Shown here: positions 19,992-30,729 of the stretch, piece after piece | Layout of the letters: every line of letters starts with the position of its first letter | How positions within the stretch are numbered: position 1 is the first letter of the stretch | DNA from: Rachicladosporium sp. CCFEE 5018 | Taxonomy: Eukaryota > Ascomycota > Dothideomycetes > Cladosporiales > Cladosporiaceae | DNA: 43,922 nucleotides | Reading direction: 5' to 3' | NCBI GenBank assembly: GCA_002077045.2 | Contig: KZ111144.1 | Span: 1,009,098 to 1,053,019 of the forward strand | Made by a program: the position numbers and the translations under genes | Notes under the pieces: model-generated | Told to the model about the DNA's origin: nothing | The model's input: the letters and a program-made list of their open reading frames with translations, nothing else | Database searches by the model: none

Positions 19992-22403
19992 ATGCAACCC
20001 TCACCACCTACTCTCCCCCTCTTCTCCTCCTCCGTCCTTCCCAACCCCTCCCTCTCGGACCTCGCAACCTACAACACCCCCCACAACCTCCTCGCCCTCC
20101 CCACCTCCACAACCGAAGTCTCCGTCTTCCGTCTCTCTGGCCAAATCGCGTTCGTCATCCGACCAAAACCTCGATCAGAGGATGCGGCGATCACAGCCTT
20201 GCAGTGGAAGCCGGACGGCTCCGCGATAGCTGTGGGCTGGAGTGATGGAGGTTATGGGATCTACGATGGTGGGACGGGGAGGGTGGTCAGTGAGGGGAGA
20301 GTTAGAGGGGAGGGTCATGGCGAGTGGAGGCTAGATCTGCATCCGTCGGCGGAGGGGGATGAGGAGGAAGAGGGAGCGGAGGAGAGGGCGGTGAGGAGCT
20401 TCGGATGGGAGGTTCATGTTAGCGATGACCGGAGTAGGAAGGGGAAGCCTCTCGGGGGGCTTCTGGAGGAGGGAGAGGTGGACACAGAGGCTTGGGCTGA
20501 GGGGTGGGAGCATCAGGGCTCGGGTAAAGGTGGGAATGAGAGACTGAAGAGCAGGCTGGCGGATCTGCCGAGAGCGATTGCGGTGATGGACGTTACCAAG
20601 GTGTTGCCCCGGTTGAGTGCATTGCCAGCACATGGGATGAGAGGTGGGATGGATGGTAGTCGATTCGGGACGAAAGCTGCTACTGATGCGGCGTTCGAGA
20701 CGAGAGGAGAGGACGACGCAGGGACGGTGAATGTACTGTTCGTCTACACCGATGTTGGTGAGGTGCAGGTCCTGCTCGACGAGACAGTACCGATTGGCAA
20801 GTTCACACTGGCCTCGAAACCCCTATTGCACGCATCGCACCCGCAGAGCAGTACTCACGCATTCCTGTCACGAGATCAGTCGGATAAAGTTCAGCTGCAC
20901 AGCCAACCCCTTCCCCTCGACACCTTGGGCGGATCACTCCTACACACAACCTCCCGCGATACCACCCGCGTCTCCAACCTCCTCTCCTACGTTCTCCAGA
21001 CCCTACGCTGCACAGCTCATGACTTCACGACCTCCCTAGTCCTCCCGACCCGCCTAATCCAGAACATCTCCCTTACACTCTCCGAGTCCTCCCCACCCCA
21101 AGGAGATCTAAAACACAACCTTACCCACCTCGCAGTGACCGGCACCTTCAAACCCGCACTCTTAGAATGGCTAAGCGACATCGTCAAAGAACCGGGCCAC
21201 AAGCGCTGGGACGCTGCTATCACAACCCTCTACTCCAATGTCCAGAACCACATGTTCGTCCACCTCCTCCCTGCCCTGGACCGCCTAAGCATAGCCGTCA
21301 CCTCCCTTCACGGCCACGCCAAATACCACGACGGCGCTGCAATCTTCGACGTTCCCGCGCAGCTTTTCACGAACATCCTCGAAGGCATCGACGCTTTGCG
21401 CACAGTAGCGTACAAAGTCCTCACGATCTGCACGCGCGAGTGGGCACTCTGGCGGACGTTCAGTAAGTGGTTGAGAGTCATGATCGACATATCTATCGCT
21501 GGGCCAGGGAGTAAGACGGCGCTGGAGATGGAGGAGAAGGAGGCTGGGGGGTTGGACGTTGGGGCTGTGATGGAGTATGTTGGGGAGGTGTTGTTGCGAA
21601 GTCAGCTTGCCGACTGTCTTGGTGCTCTCCCGGGATTCGGCGGCGCTGTCGATAGCAAGGAGGCTTTCTTCACGCATCCTGTGGTGCAGCAGCAAAGTCA
21701 CGACGCTACGCTGAAGGCGATTGAAAGGGCTGCGAAAGAGGATGCGCCGAAAAGTGTCCCGGATGGAGACAAGGCGGTGATGAACCTGCAGGTTATCGCA
21801 GTGAGTCTAGCCGGGAACGTCAGAGTCGCTATGGAACGACTGGCAGTCTGGCAGGGCAGGCTGTTAGAGAAACCAAGCCTACCACTACAAGTCGATGGCG
21901 CAGTAGGAGCAAGGATGCACCACATAAGGATGCTGAACCCTGTGGGAGTAGAGTCGCAGCTGGCCTTATTGAGCACTGAGGATGGCAAGCTGCGGCTTAC
22001 TGCCGGGTTGTCTGCGAACCACGGCGGCGAGAGCGCTTCGATCGCTACCATCGGCGAAGCTGTCGACGCCAAGTTCATGGACGACAGAACCGCGATCTGC
22101 CTCTGTCGACACCAGGATGGCTTCTGCTTACTCGTTATCAATTCCCCACCATCAGCTCTACCATCGACTGAGCCAGCCTCAGATCATCGGATGCTGCACC
22201 ACTTTCCAGCTGACGACGCTTTTCAGCCTGCCAGTCTGGTCGTCGGCGGCCGCGACCGTAAGGAGGTTGTGGTTGTTTTCAGCGGCGACGGACGAAGCTG
22301 GCGGACTTACGATCTGGCTGCTGGACTTCGAGGCGTGGGGGACGGAGCTGAGGGGGAGGAATGGGATGATGATGATGGGGAGGATAAGATGGATATGAGA
22401 TAA
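19992..22403 (+). CDS. Anaphase-promoting complex subunit 4 (APC4)
   Basis: This is a scaffold subunit of the APC/C ubiquitin ligase, which drives exit from mitosis in the nucleus. The protein is 803 aa, close to the family size, with no intron seen. The N-terminus carries the WD40-like APC4 domain: LPLFSSSVLPNP, LLALPTSTTEVSVFRLSGQ and ITALQWKPDGSAIAVGWSDG. From about residue 290 to 560 lies the helical APC4-long domain, with CTREWALWRTFSKWLRVMID its best-conserved part. A second propeller portion follows, and the C-terminus is acidic (EEWDDDDGEDKMD). The gene follows delta-COP on the same strand at 209 bp. The fission yeast counterpart is Cut20/Lid1. Confidence 0.88.
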   Translation: MQPSPPTLPLFSSSVLPNPSLSDLATYNTPHNLLALPTSTTEVSVFRLSGQIAFVIRPKPRSEDAAITALQWKPDGSAIAVGWSDGGYGIYDGGTGRVVSEGRVRGEGHGEWRLDLHPSAEGDEEEEGAEERAVRSFGWEVHVSDDRSRKGKPLGGLLEEGEVDTEAWAEGWEHQGSGKGGNERLKSRLADLPRAIAVMDVTKVLPRLSALPAHGMRGGMDGSRFGTKAATDAAFETRGEDDAGTVNVLFVYTDVGEVQVLLDETVPIGKFTLASKPLLHASHPQSSTHAFLSRDQSDKVQLHSQPLPLDTLGGSLLHTTSRDTTRVSNLLSYVLQTLRCTAHDFTTSLVLPTRLIQNISLTLSESSPPQGDLKHNLTHLAVTGTFKPALLEWLSDIVKEPGHKRWDAAITTLYSNVQNHMFVHLLPALDRLSIAVTSLHGHAKYHDGAAIFDVPAQLFTNILEGIDALRTVAYKVLTICTREWALWRTFSKWLRVMIDISIAGPGSKTALEMEEKEAGGLDVGAVMEYVGEVLLRSQLADCLGALPGFGGAVDSKEAFFTHPVVQQQSHDATLKAIERAAKEDAPKSVPDGDKAVMNLQVIAVSLAGNVRVAMERLAVWQGRLLEKPSLPLQVDGAVGARMHHIRMLNPVGVESQLALLSTEDGKLRLTAGLSANHGGESASIATIGEAVDAKFMDDRTAICLCRHQDGFCLLVINSPPSALPSTEPASDHRMLHHFPADDAFQPASLVVGGRDRKEVVVVFSGDGRSWRTYDLAAGLRGVGDGAEGEEWDDDDGEDKMDMR

Positions 22404-24006
22404 CGAACGTGAACGCCGCTCTCCTATGCATGCCTCCCTGCAACAGAGCGCGACCCAAGAGTCCCAAAACAGCAAATAGATTGTCGGATTCTGGTCCGGA
22501 AAGTCAACGCTGATGCTACTGGTTGCCTGTCTGCTACAAGCAGAACGGTGACTCCTGGCGTGATATCCGCGAAGACGAGCTTACGGATTAGTGGCGGAGA
22601 GCTCTATAGGCCGTTAGCCGTCCTTCAGGTAACCATTCATCAAAGGTTACAGTATTGGGAGTCTTGGCTGACAGGCCACCCTTCTATGTGGGGAGTTTCT
22701 ACTTTTGTACCTTGCATGGGGGACGCGAAGTTTTGGCTTTTTGCTGGTGCTTATTCTTCCGAGCTCTACTGTGCCTGATTCAGGGCGGGGCTTTTCCGGT
22801 GGCAGACTTCAAGATCGGTGTTTCTCTGGAGGTATTCTGCTCGATTTCCACAGACATAGCAAAGCAGAGATCCGCTGTGGCATGTGTCCACCACGTGAGA
22901 GAAAGAGATGGCTACAAACAAAAGTCCTGCAGTTATCCAGCCCGCGGCGTGCATGTCAGTCTAGCCAGGGTCTGCCCGCAATCGACGGCCTACTCCCCGC
23001 GATTGGTCAATCTCAAGCGATGGCTTGATCAATTCCGACCCTTTGGTTCGCTCTCGTGAGCTCAAATCGCGACCGCAACGCTGCAATAACATCTCACACT
23101 ATGTCCCTCTGCCGCCATTTCCTTAGACCCCAAACCCATAAACCACTTCAACAACCAAGTTGCCCTCATTATGGAAGTATCCTTCGTATGTGGCACAGGC
23201 CCAATCGCGGCAATTGAGCATCTGGCCCCGCCCAGCACAGCATTCCCGCCTAGCCGTTAACGATCTCCAAGCCAACGCCGCCCATGCCCACGACGGTGTC
23301 GGGGAATGCTCATGTCCGGCGTGGAGCGGCGTGGCTGGCCTTGCGTTTTCCTTGTAACGTTTCCTGCACGCAAGATTGCGTGCCGTGTGTCCAATGATGT
23401 CGTGGGTGAGCCGTTGCATCTCGGCCTCGGTGTAGCTGAGCGTGACGGTCCGCGAGCCTTGATATTGAATTGAAGCTGTAGACGTTACTGTAACCCCTTA
23501 CGCTACGGCTGATGAGATAGTATCTGTCTGTCACTGCTGCGGTACTGTGCTCCGCTACTCGTGTGCGGTACCTGCATTGGTGGAGTTGCTAGGGTGGACG
23601 GGCTGGCTGGTTGTGGGATCGCCCCTCTGCTGTACTCCATACATCCTACCTCCGCATCTTTCACCGGTCGTCACACGGCGTCTCGAAGCCATACCGCATT
23701 ACCTAGGGACAGCAACGCTCAGGGTAACGTGGTAGTCTGTCAGTCGAAGGATACATCTGCCGAAGGGCCTAAGGGAGGGATCTGTGGATCTCACACGGGC
23801 AATTGGACCTCACCCGGCTTATGCATATTGGGAGTCGCCGGACCAGCTTAAGGGAAGAAATTTCCCCGTGGAAGACTCCTTGCGAAGGATATCGTCTGCT
23901 CGGGCAGGAGATTACAAAAGAGCTCAGAAAGAGTAGCATAAGCAGAAAGAGTAATGCTGTAGACTCGAAAGCCCAGGACCGACCTTACGAGGCAAGCTGA
24001 GGAAAT
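22404..24006. other. 1.6-kb intergenic region
   Basis: This lies between the end of APC4 and the start of the PHD-finger gene. Open frames are short and overlapping in many frames with no regular composition. I see no tRNA, repeat or transposon end. It presumably holds the APC4 3' UTR and the PHD gene promoter and leader. Confidence 0.55.
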
Positions 24007-26205
24007 ATGGAGTTCGACCAGTCATACACAGGGTAAGATGCGGTCCATAATGCTTCTCATAGGAAGTTGAGCTGACCCAAAGATAAGATCTGCGGATTGG
24101 AGTTTTCCGAGCCCAGGTGCCACCCCAACGCACGCCTCCTTCGATACCATACTGCAGACACCTAAGACCTCCGGGTTTCCCTCACACTTTCAGGATGCCT
24201 TCAGCACACCTCAGATGCCATCCTATGGCACTCCGCAACAACATCAGTACCCTTCCAGGACTCCTATTCAGCGTCCTCAGTCTTCCTCAGAGACCTTACG
24301 GAACGGGTACTATGCCGCAGTACAGGCCCAGACTCCGGCCCAGATGATGCATACGGCTCATGTGCACACTACACCTGCAGTACCTGCACATGCTATGAGC
24401 CATGCTGGAGTTGCACATGCCTCGCTAGGTCATGCAATGGGTCCAGCTTTGGTTGACTATACTCAAATGCAAACTCCACCACCCACAAGAGGCGCTTCGG
24501 CGAGGAAAGGCCAAGCAACTTCGATAGCGTTCGGGACGCCCTCGACGATTGCGTCGCGAAGATTCCAGACACCTCAGCAACAGTATAGTGTACATTCTGG
24601 GCCACAGCACCAAACTCCAATGGCTGCACCTCAGCATCAGACTCCCATGCTCGGCCCGATGCTGCAATTCTCGCCAAGCCTGCAGCAATATGCGAACTTG
24701 GGCCCTGCTACTGCGCCGGTGGTTAATCACGCCAGGAACTACTGGGAGACGCAAGCTAGCCCTGCGCTAGCCCAGCCAATGATGTTGGACGACCCATTCG
24801 GAATGAATATGCAGCCTCCGCCGATTGCGTGGACTCCAAATCCTGCGATGATCCCTCAGCAGAGCAATGCCCAATCCGTGAGCTTTGATACACCCGCCAT
24901 GGACAGCTTCCCCGTGCAGCAACCACATCCACGACCGATGACTGCTGCACCCAACATGTCCACGCACGCACACTACGCGCCCACTTTCATGACACCAACG
25001 ACTACTGGTGTGGACCCTTCGCTACTCTATAGCTCACCCATGCGCCCCATCGTACGACCAACAAGTCGCACGAGCAAGAGAAGACCCACCATGGAAGAGC
25101 TGGATAGTAGACGAAAGGATAGTGCTGCAAGCTCTGCGGCTTCTTTCGCTTTGTCAAACGAATTGGCTACGAGCAGATCAGAGTCTTCTCTTCGTCGGAG
25201 TAACACAACCGGAAGCGGCAGATCAATGACCTCGTCTTCCGCCGCCACCGCCATCTCTTCTATCAGCAGAAGCAACAGTATCCATCAGCCGCCTCGCACA
25301 TCATCACCGCTGAAGCGTGTCGGTCGAACACCACTGGGATCGATATCAGAGTCATTCACTAGATCCGATCTCAACGTGCATCTGTGGTCTTGACTGTAGA
25401 CGAGAATGGGCGAGCGAGAACGCAGACCTTGGACGTTGAGTCGCACAGTCCAACGAAAGCTGCACGGCAGAAGTACCCCGGGCTGTTTGATGATGATTCC
25501 AGCGATGAGGAGTCAGACGCAAGCGCCGAGCCGCCCAGCAGGAATGCATCGTTCAGCTTCGCAAGAAGCAGCGAGCGCAGGAGCAAAGCAGCAAAGCTTG
25601 ACCCACCTATTGAGAACCTCGAAGGCCTCACTCTACCACGATCAAGATCCAGTGCCTCAATGCGAGCAACACCTTCGCGAGCCGCCATAGTCGCAGCAGC
25701 ACAGCTCAAGCGCCTTGGCAGTCTACGGAAGCCGACACCCTCGAGGCGCGTGATGACAGCGTCAGCGTCTCAGACCTCACTGATAGATACCTGCCCAATG
25801 GACTTCGGCGATACGTCGTCCATTGGCGTCGAGTCCACGCCTAGCCTATCGCCAGAAGACTTCAGTGTGCCTCGCTATCCTCCCGCACCACCGCTCTTCG
25901 GCAGCATGGATAATCTGACTTATGCCGTGCAGTCTCAAGTCACCGCAGGCGCACATGATGGACGATGGCGGGAACCGTACGATCCGCAGATCTCTCAGAG
26001 GCATGCGCCGGCGGTCCGGATCCGATGTCCCTGTGGTGACTCGACGCAGACATCGCGGCAGCTGGTGCAGTGTAGGTCATGTACTCAATGGCAGCACCAG
26101 GACTGCGTAGGTGTGGATCTGGCATTTGGCCAGGATTTGGAGTACACGTGCTTCTTGTGCACGAGGCCCGCTACGAATGCTGTTGTTGGGAAGAGCAGAC
26201 GCTAA
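24007..26205 (+). CDS. PHD-finger protein, probable chromatin/transcription factor (frame break or short intron near 25319-25372)
   Basis: Exon 1 (24007-24032) encodes MEFDQSYTG and ends at GTAAGA. The 55-nt intron (24033-24087) has GAGCTGAC and ends ATAAG. Exon 2 continues SADWSFPSPGATPTH, FDTILQTPKTSGFPSHFQD and a long Gln/Pro/Ser/His-rich region. The last part, about 275 residues, includes VVLTVDENGRARTQ and a C-terminal PHD finger: C-P-C, then VQC-x2-C, W-x2-HQDC, and C-x2-C (about 26028-26165). PHD fingers of this kind bind histone H3 tails. The joint between exon 2 and this part is unsolved: either a 44-nt intron with a weak donor (25319-25362, giving 699 aa) or one missing base near 25361-25372. 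The 5' exon is inferred from splice signals and phase. Confidence 0.75.
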
Positions 26206-26496
26206 GCCATTACGGCCACGCCGACCCTCAAGCACTCTGATGAGGGCGCATCGAGACCATGTCATACTGTAGAGCTGGACGAGCACCTTTGGCAGATGCA
26301 ATCACTAATCTAGAGCAACATCACACGAAGAACAGGCCGTTTCAGGCGAGACTTCACTTTCACTCAGTCCAGATTTCTCCTTTCTTTGTTCATCCTCAGT
26401 CGTTTGTCCGAGTCTCAGGCTCCTCACTTCAATGCTTCCATACGTACTACAACAGTGTGAGCCACCAGGCAGAGATCATCTGGTACAGCCGCGAAC

Positions 26497-27954
26497 ATGG
26501 CGTCTAAGATCGCCCCAGATCTCAGCACCACCTTCCTACCACCTTCGCCTCACCCTACGAATTTCTCGACGCCCCATCGGCATCACCACCACCACAGACC
26601 GACTCCAAGCTTCCCGCCAAAAGCATTCTACGATCTGACACCAGCAGACTTCGCTCATCTCGCTCCTCTGTTTGTCTCCGTATCCAACACCAATTTAGAT
26701 GCCACGTCTTTACAAGACCGCATCCTCCGACTCCCTCCACACCTGCAAGCCCATGGCCTGCGCCGCCTTTCATCCTTGTGCTCGATGCATAATCACCTAG
26801 CTCCGGCACCAGTACAAAGTCTGCTCGGTATGCTGCGAGCCGAAATCGAAAAAAAGCTTGTGCGTGTCTGGCTTCCTCCGGTCGAGCAAGCGAAGATCAG
26901 TGCGTTCAAAGTCGAGCTAGTGAATATTGCGCTGCACCTCTCTGCCCTTTGGCTCGGTCCAGAGGGCTTGCGAGCGAAGTACGGTATGGAGTCTCGACTT
27001 CAGTCCCTGTCACGGAGCGAGCGCGGGTGTGCGGCTTGTGTCCTGACAGCTATCGGATTGGGAGGGCGAGAAACGCTTCTGGCACTCTCCAGTATCATCA
27101 TTGGTGGCATTGAGGAGCGATGGTGGCCAAAGAGCTCGAGGGCGAGGTGGTGTGAGAGCTGGGTGTGGACGGCTGCCAAAGATGATCAGGGAGAGCAAGC
27201 GGTCGACCTTATGTTCAAGGTGGCAAGAGCCATGGGAGATGCCAGACGGAGGGCTGAGAGAGGTCTGGGTGCCCTCGACGAAGGAGGGTTTGAGATTGTA
27301 AATCCGGCAGATAAGAAGAGAAAACGCACGCCGCCGGTCCCGAGGAGGCCAAAAAGGATATCTGGAGGAAGTGGGTTCGTCACGGATTTGAAAACTGATT
27401 CGGAAGCAGAAAGTGAGGTTGAAGAAGGGAGCTCGAGCGAGGGAGAAGTGTTATTGAGACCTGGGCCTGGTCGACAACCTCGAATCACCTCTTCAGTCTA
27501 TTCGCGCCCAACATCAACGCCACCTCAACTTGCCACGCCTAGACCCGAGGAGTTAGACGAAGTGGACGACATCCTCACGCTTTACCGCCGCTCGACCATC
27601 TTCCCCACTAACTTCCACCCAACCTATCTGCTACCCTTCAACGTCGGCAAAGAGCTTCCTGCGCTGCCTCTGACACCACCGCGATCTGTTATCAAGCGTA
27701 AGCCAGTACCGGCGAGAGCTACAGCGAGCTTGTCGCCCTCGTTGGCCAGTGCTGTGACTACGAGCCCAGCGCTATCATCACGGCGCTCGATCAGGCGAAA
27801 GCCGGTACCTGCGCCGTCGACGCCACCACAGTACGCTGCGCCCGAGCGACCTAGCACAACTGTGCCGGCGAGGAAGCCCTTACCTTCTGAGGTGTGGGCT
27901 AGTCTGGGCAGTCTGCGGACCGTGGCTCGCAAGAGGAGGAAGCTGGGTGAGTAG
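26497..27954 (+). CDS. Conserved hypothetical protein, 485 aa
   Basis: I do not recognise a named family. The start ATG sits in a good context (gaacatggcg). The N-terminus has a His-rich tract. A central region, about residues 60-245, looks globular and conserved: FYDLTPADFAHLAPLFVS, LPPHLQAHGLRRLSSLC, VRVWLPPVEQAK, CVLTAIGLGGRETLLALSSI and ERWWPKSSRARWCESWVW. The rest is disordered, first acidic (about 300-315), then basic and Pro-rich with repeated RKPVP motifs, ending in a basic RTVARKRRKLGE that could be a nuclear localisation signal. No intron is evident. It lies 291 bp after the PHD gene on the same strand. No function can be assigned. Confidence 0.8.
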   Translation: MASKIAPDLSTTFLPPSPHPTNFSTPHRHHHHHRPTPSFPPKAFYDLTPADFAHLAPLFVSVSNTNLDATSLQDRILRLPPHLQAHGLRRLSSLCSMHNHLAPAPVQSLLGMLRAEIEKKLVRVWLPPVEQAKISAFKVELVNIALHLSALWLGPEGLRAKYGMESRLQSLSRSERGCAACVLTAIGLGGRETLLALSSIIIGGIEERWWPKSSRARWCESWVWTAAKDDQGEQAVDLMFKVARAMGDARRRAERGLGALDEGGFEIVNPADKKRKRTPPVPRRPKRISGGSGFVTDLKTDSEAESEVEEGSSSEGEVLLRPGPGRQPRITSSVYSRPTSTPPQLATPRPEELDEVDDILTLYRRSTIFPTNFHPTYLLPFNVGKELPALPLTPPRSVIKRKPVPARATASLSPSLASAVTTSPALSSRRSIRRKPVPAPSTPPQYAAPERPSTTVPARKPLPSEVWASLGSLRTVARKRRKLGE

Positions 27955-28199
27955 TCGATGTAGCCGGTAGTCGCGATGCCGTCCTTGCGGTTACCTCGCT
28001 CTGCTTGACACGTATGCTTGTGATCCTCTTCATTGCTGAGCAGTAGACAGATTTTCACCCACCATTTCGCAAAATGTTGTGCGCTTTTCAGGTCATGCAG
28101 CTGACGCAAAAGGTGCAGCGTACCGGGCGGTCTGGCGAACATCGAAGTTGGCCAGATACGTGGACATTTTGGATACAGTCTCCAGGTTTACGCGAAGCC

Positions 28200-29889
28200 T
28201 CACACGTCTGTCATGCGCTCTTCATCTTCTCGTTCCTTCTTCTCTGCGTCTTCCTTCTGCTTCTTGAGCTCTTGTCCGAATTTGCTGTTAGCTCTTATTG
28301 TATCTCCGTACTTCAGAAAGAGGAATGGTATTATCCCCATCAGCATACTCAAGAAGCCCAGAAGGCTGCATGCCCACGCCAAGCCAAGCTTCGTAAACAT
28401 GGGCGTTGTGGCGAAGGGCAGAACAGCGCCGAATAGACTTCTCGAGCATGAAGCTGCGGCCATAGCACTGGCTGAGTACACCTCGTAGGCGTCAACAATG
28501 TAGTTGATAAGCGCGATGAAGACCAGTAAGTACGCAATTCCGAATGGTATAGCCGAGACCATAGGCACACTCCAGTGAATGTCTGGTCGCGCAGCCCAGC
28601 CGAGCCAGAACATACTCGCTGGCAGCAGCGGAGCACCGAGACATGCTAGTGGCACGCGAGCATATTCCACCTTCTGTGACCAGGCTGGAGCGGGATCCCG
28701 AGCGCGTTGCTGGTCGAGCCAGTGATCCCAGTAAAGATAGATCAGGCAAGCTATGATAGATCCGATGCCGATGGGGAGGAAGGCGAGGCCTTCTTCGCCT
28801 CAGTTGAAGCCGTATATGCCTTTGTAAATGATCGGGTAAGATTGGAGGAACACTGATATACTATTAGCAAAGATGGGCCAGTCTATGCGGAGGTAGCAGG
28901 TGCTTACTGTAGAAGATGGCATAGATCAGGGAGAGGTACAGACAGCTGCACAGCACCACAGCTTCGAAAAGAAAAAGCCGAATCGGTCTCGTAAGCACAA
29001 CGACAAAAATCTCCCGCACGTCTCGATGCTCAAGTTCTGTCGGCGCATACACGTCATCTCGTCCACTCTCTTTCCGCATTTTCTTCGCCTGCTTGGCCAG
29101 GATGGTAGGCGCAAACGTCTCCGGCATGGTCAGCAACAGCGGCCAGGTCGCTCCGGCAATAATCAGCTGCAACCAGTACGCCCATCTCCAGGACACCGGT
29201 GCGATGAATCCAGACATCACTGGACCTAGGAGGGGCCCGAAACAAGTAGAGCACATAAAGACGCTGATCGCTCGTCCTCTTGCCTTTGGGCTAGCGTAGA
29301 TATCTGCGTAGATGCCCCCGATCACGCTTAGTGGCGTGCTGGCGCCAATGCCGGTCAGTAGTCTCATAACGACCAGTCCTGCCCAGCTCGGTGCCAGCGC
29401 GCACCCGAGCGTGAACGCAGTGTAGATCGCGAACGTGGATCGCATCACGATCTGCCGCCCATATGTCTCGGATAGCGGCGAGAATGCCAGTGGGCCAAGC
29501 ACGTAGCCTAGCAGGTACATCGAGGCAGGTAGCACGAGCTGAGTCTCGCTCGTGACGTTGAAGTACTTCGAAGTCTCATCTGAGGCTCCAGATGGGATTG
29601 ACGATCCTAGCGTGCTGTTCGTAACCAGTAGGATGCCGGAGACAACGACGAACACTTTCTTGGTGTGAGACCAGTTGCGCGGGTTGGTCGGATCGCCAGG
29701 CTTGAACGACAAAATGGTATGAGGTGTCTCATCGGGGCTAATGGTCGAGTTGAGACATTCAGAAGGGGGTGGTTCGACGCCCATGGTCTTCTCGGAGGCG
29801 TCGTCTGCCTTCTCGGAGTCTGCGTTTTTCCTAGCATCAAGTTCTTCTCGCAAACTGCGGTCCTTCACTTTGCGATCTGCCATTGGCAT
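28200..29889 (-). CDS. MFS transporter, DHA1 (drug:H+ antiporter) type, interrupted by in-frame TGA
   Basis: This is a plasma-membrane efflux-type transporter. Exon 1 (28908-29889) and exon 2 (28200-28852) are joined across a 55-nt intron (GTAAGC...TTTGCTAATAG...ATCAG). The join gives AIFYMFLQSYPIIYKGIYGFN. The frame then meets TGA at 28800-28802 (codon 345 of 545) and continues in the same frame as GEEGLAFLPIGIG through the remaining membrane segments to the stop at 28200. Family markers are a hydrophilic N-terminus, GDPTNPRNWSHTKK, SPLSETYGRQIV, LLTGIGASTPLSVIGG and ARGRAISVF. Full length would be 544 residues with 12 membrane segments, normal for the family. As read, translation stops after 344 residues. 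The cause may be real inactivation or a base error. Confidence 0.85.
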
Positions 29890-30568
29890 GCGAGAAGAGT
29901 ATTACTTAAGGCTCGCAAGTGCCACTTGCTCGACAGCTTCCCATTGATGGCCTTTTTATCGTTTTATGTAGTTCTGCATTACCACCAAAGGCAGTCTCCC
30001 TTCATCGATAGTTTCGAAACAGGCACGCCGCGCGCTTATTCAGTCAAAGACATTGAGAAGAAAGCAGACCTACCGCCCTTCGACATTCGCAGTAATAATG
30101 ACATACTCACGGCCACCGGCACTCTATCGAAACGCGTCTGCATCACCGGCCCGCCACTGCATCTTCGCTGTTTACAGCGTTGTTCTTTATACTATCTCCG
30201 TATGCTGTGGTTAGTATCGGACGAGGGGTAAAGTCTGTGGAGATCACCCGAGGTCGTGGTGCAGATCTCCCTCTCAAAGAAACGATTAGAATTGGGTAAG
30301 CAGAGCCGCTTCAAATTTGCTGCGGGAATAAGGAAGCTGCGCGGGATGCATTGCGGGATCTTGTATGGCCGTCTTTGATCTATGTTGTATTGTAGCTTTT
30401 TGTACCCAGATCTGGTCTATGGTCATGTAAGTCCCACGACGTCCAGTAAACCCTGACAGGTCTCACAGGGTCGTTCGCAATGTTGCATTGCATGCGTTCA
30501 GCGACTCTCTCAGCAGCAATACTCTCCTGACCCATCATAGCGGCAACGTTCGCAGCTCACGAGCTCAC
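29890..30568. other. Intergenic, MFS promoter side
   Basis: This is the upstream flank of the minus-strand MFS gene. A short inverted repeat (GGAGATC at 30239-30245 and GATCTCC at 30264-30270) is present. I see no gene I can support. Confidence 0.45.
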
Positions 30569-30629
30569 CTTCGCAAGCACGAAGCCAACTCTCTGACCAT
30601 CTTCTCTCATAACGCTTCGCAAAGCAGCG
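30569..30629 (-). other. Possible exon fragment at contig end
   Basis: On the minus strand these 61 nt read ALRSVMREDGQRVGFVLAK followed directly by a GTGAGC splice donor at 30568. The piece is coding-like but too short to assign. It does not match the PhoD-type gene on the other side of the gap. Confidence 0.2.
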
Positions 30630-30729
30630 NNNNNNNNNNNNNNNNNNNNNNNNNNNNNNNNNNNNNNNNNNNNNNNNNNNNNNNNNNNNNNNNNNNNNNN
30701 NNNNNNNNNNNNNNNNNNNNNNNNNNNNN
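30630..30729. other. Assembly gap, 100 N
   Basis: It is exactly 100 N. Unlike the gap at 15183, the flanks do not overlap. The gene on the right is cut in the middle and is not resumed on the left, so real sequence is missing or the join is wrong. Confidence 0.99.

Larger units (their letters stand above)
15283..20502 (+). repeat. 5,220-bp direct duplicate, copy B (start of downstream contig)
   Basis: It begins at the first base after the gap and ends exactly where copy A would have continued, after which the sequence runs on uniquely through APC4. Both ends of the repeat coincide with contig ends, as expected for an unmerged contig overlap and not for a biological tandem duplication. Confidence 0.97.

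Noticed and set aside
9963..20502. A genuine segmental duplication giving two delta-COP genes
   Set aside because: The repeat ends coincide with contig ends at a 100-N gap and the copies are essentially identical, so an assembly overlap is far more likely.
22404..24006. A transposon remnant or RNA gene in the 1.6-kb empty region
   Set aside because: I found no terminal repeats, transposase-like frames, tRNA T-loop sequence or RIP-like AT bias.
30239..30270. Inverted repeat GGAGATC...GATCTCC as a possible terminator, hairpin RNA or transposon end
   Set aside because: The arms are seven bases with an 18-base loop, there is no neighbouring gene end, and no target-site duplication. It is compatible with chance.
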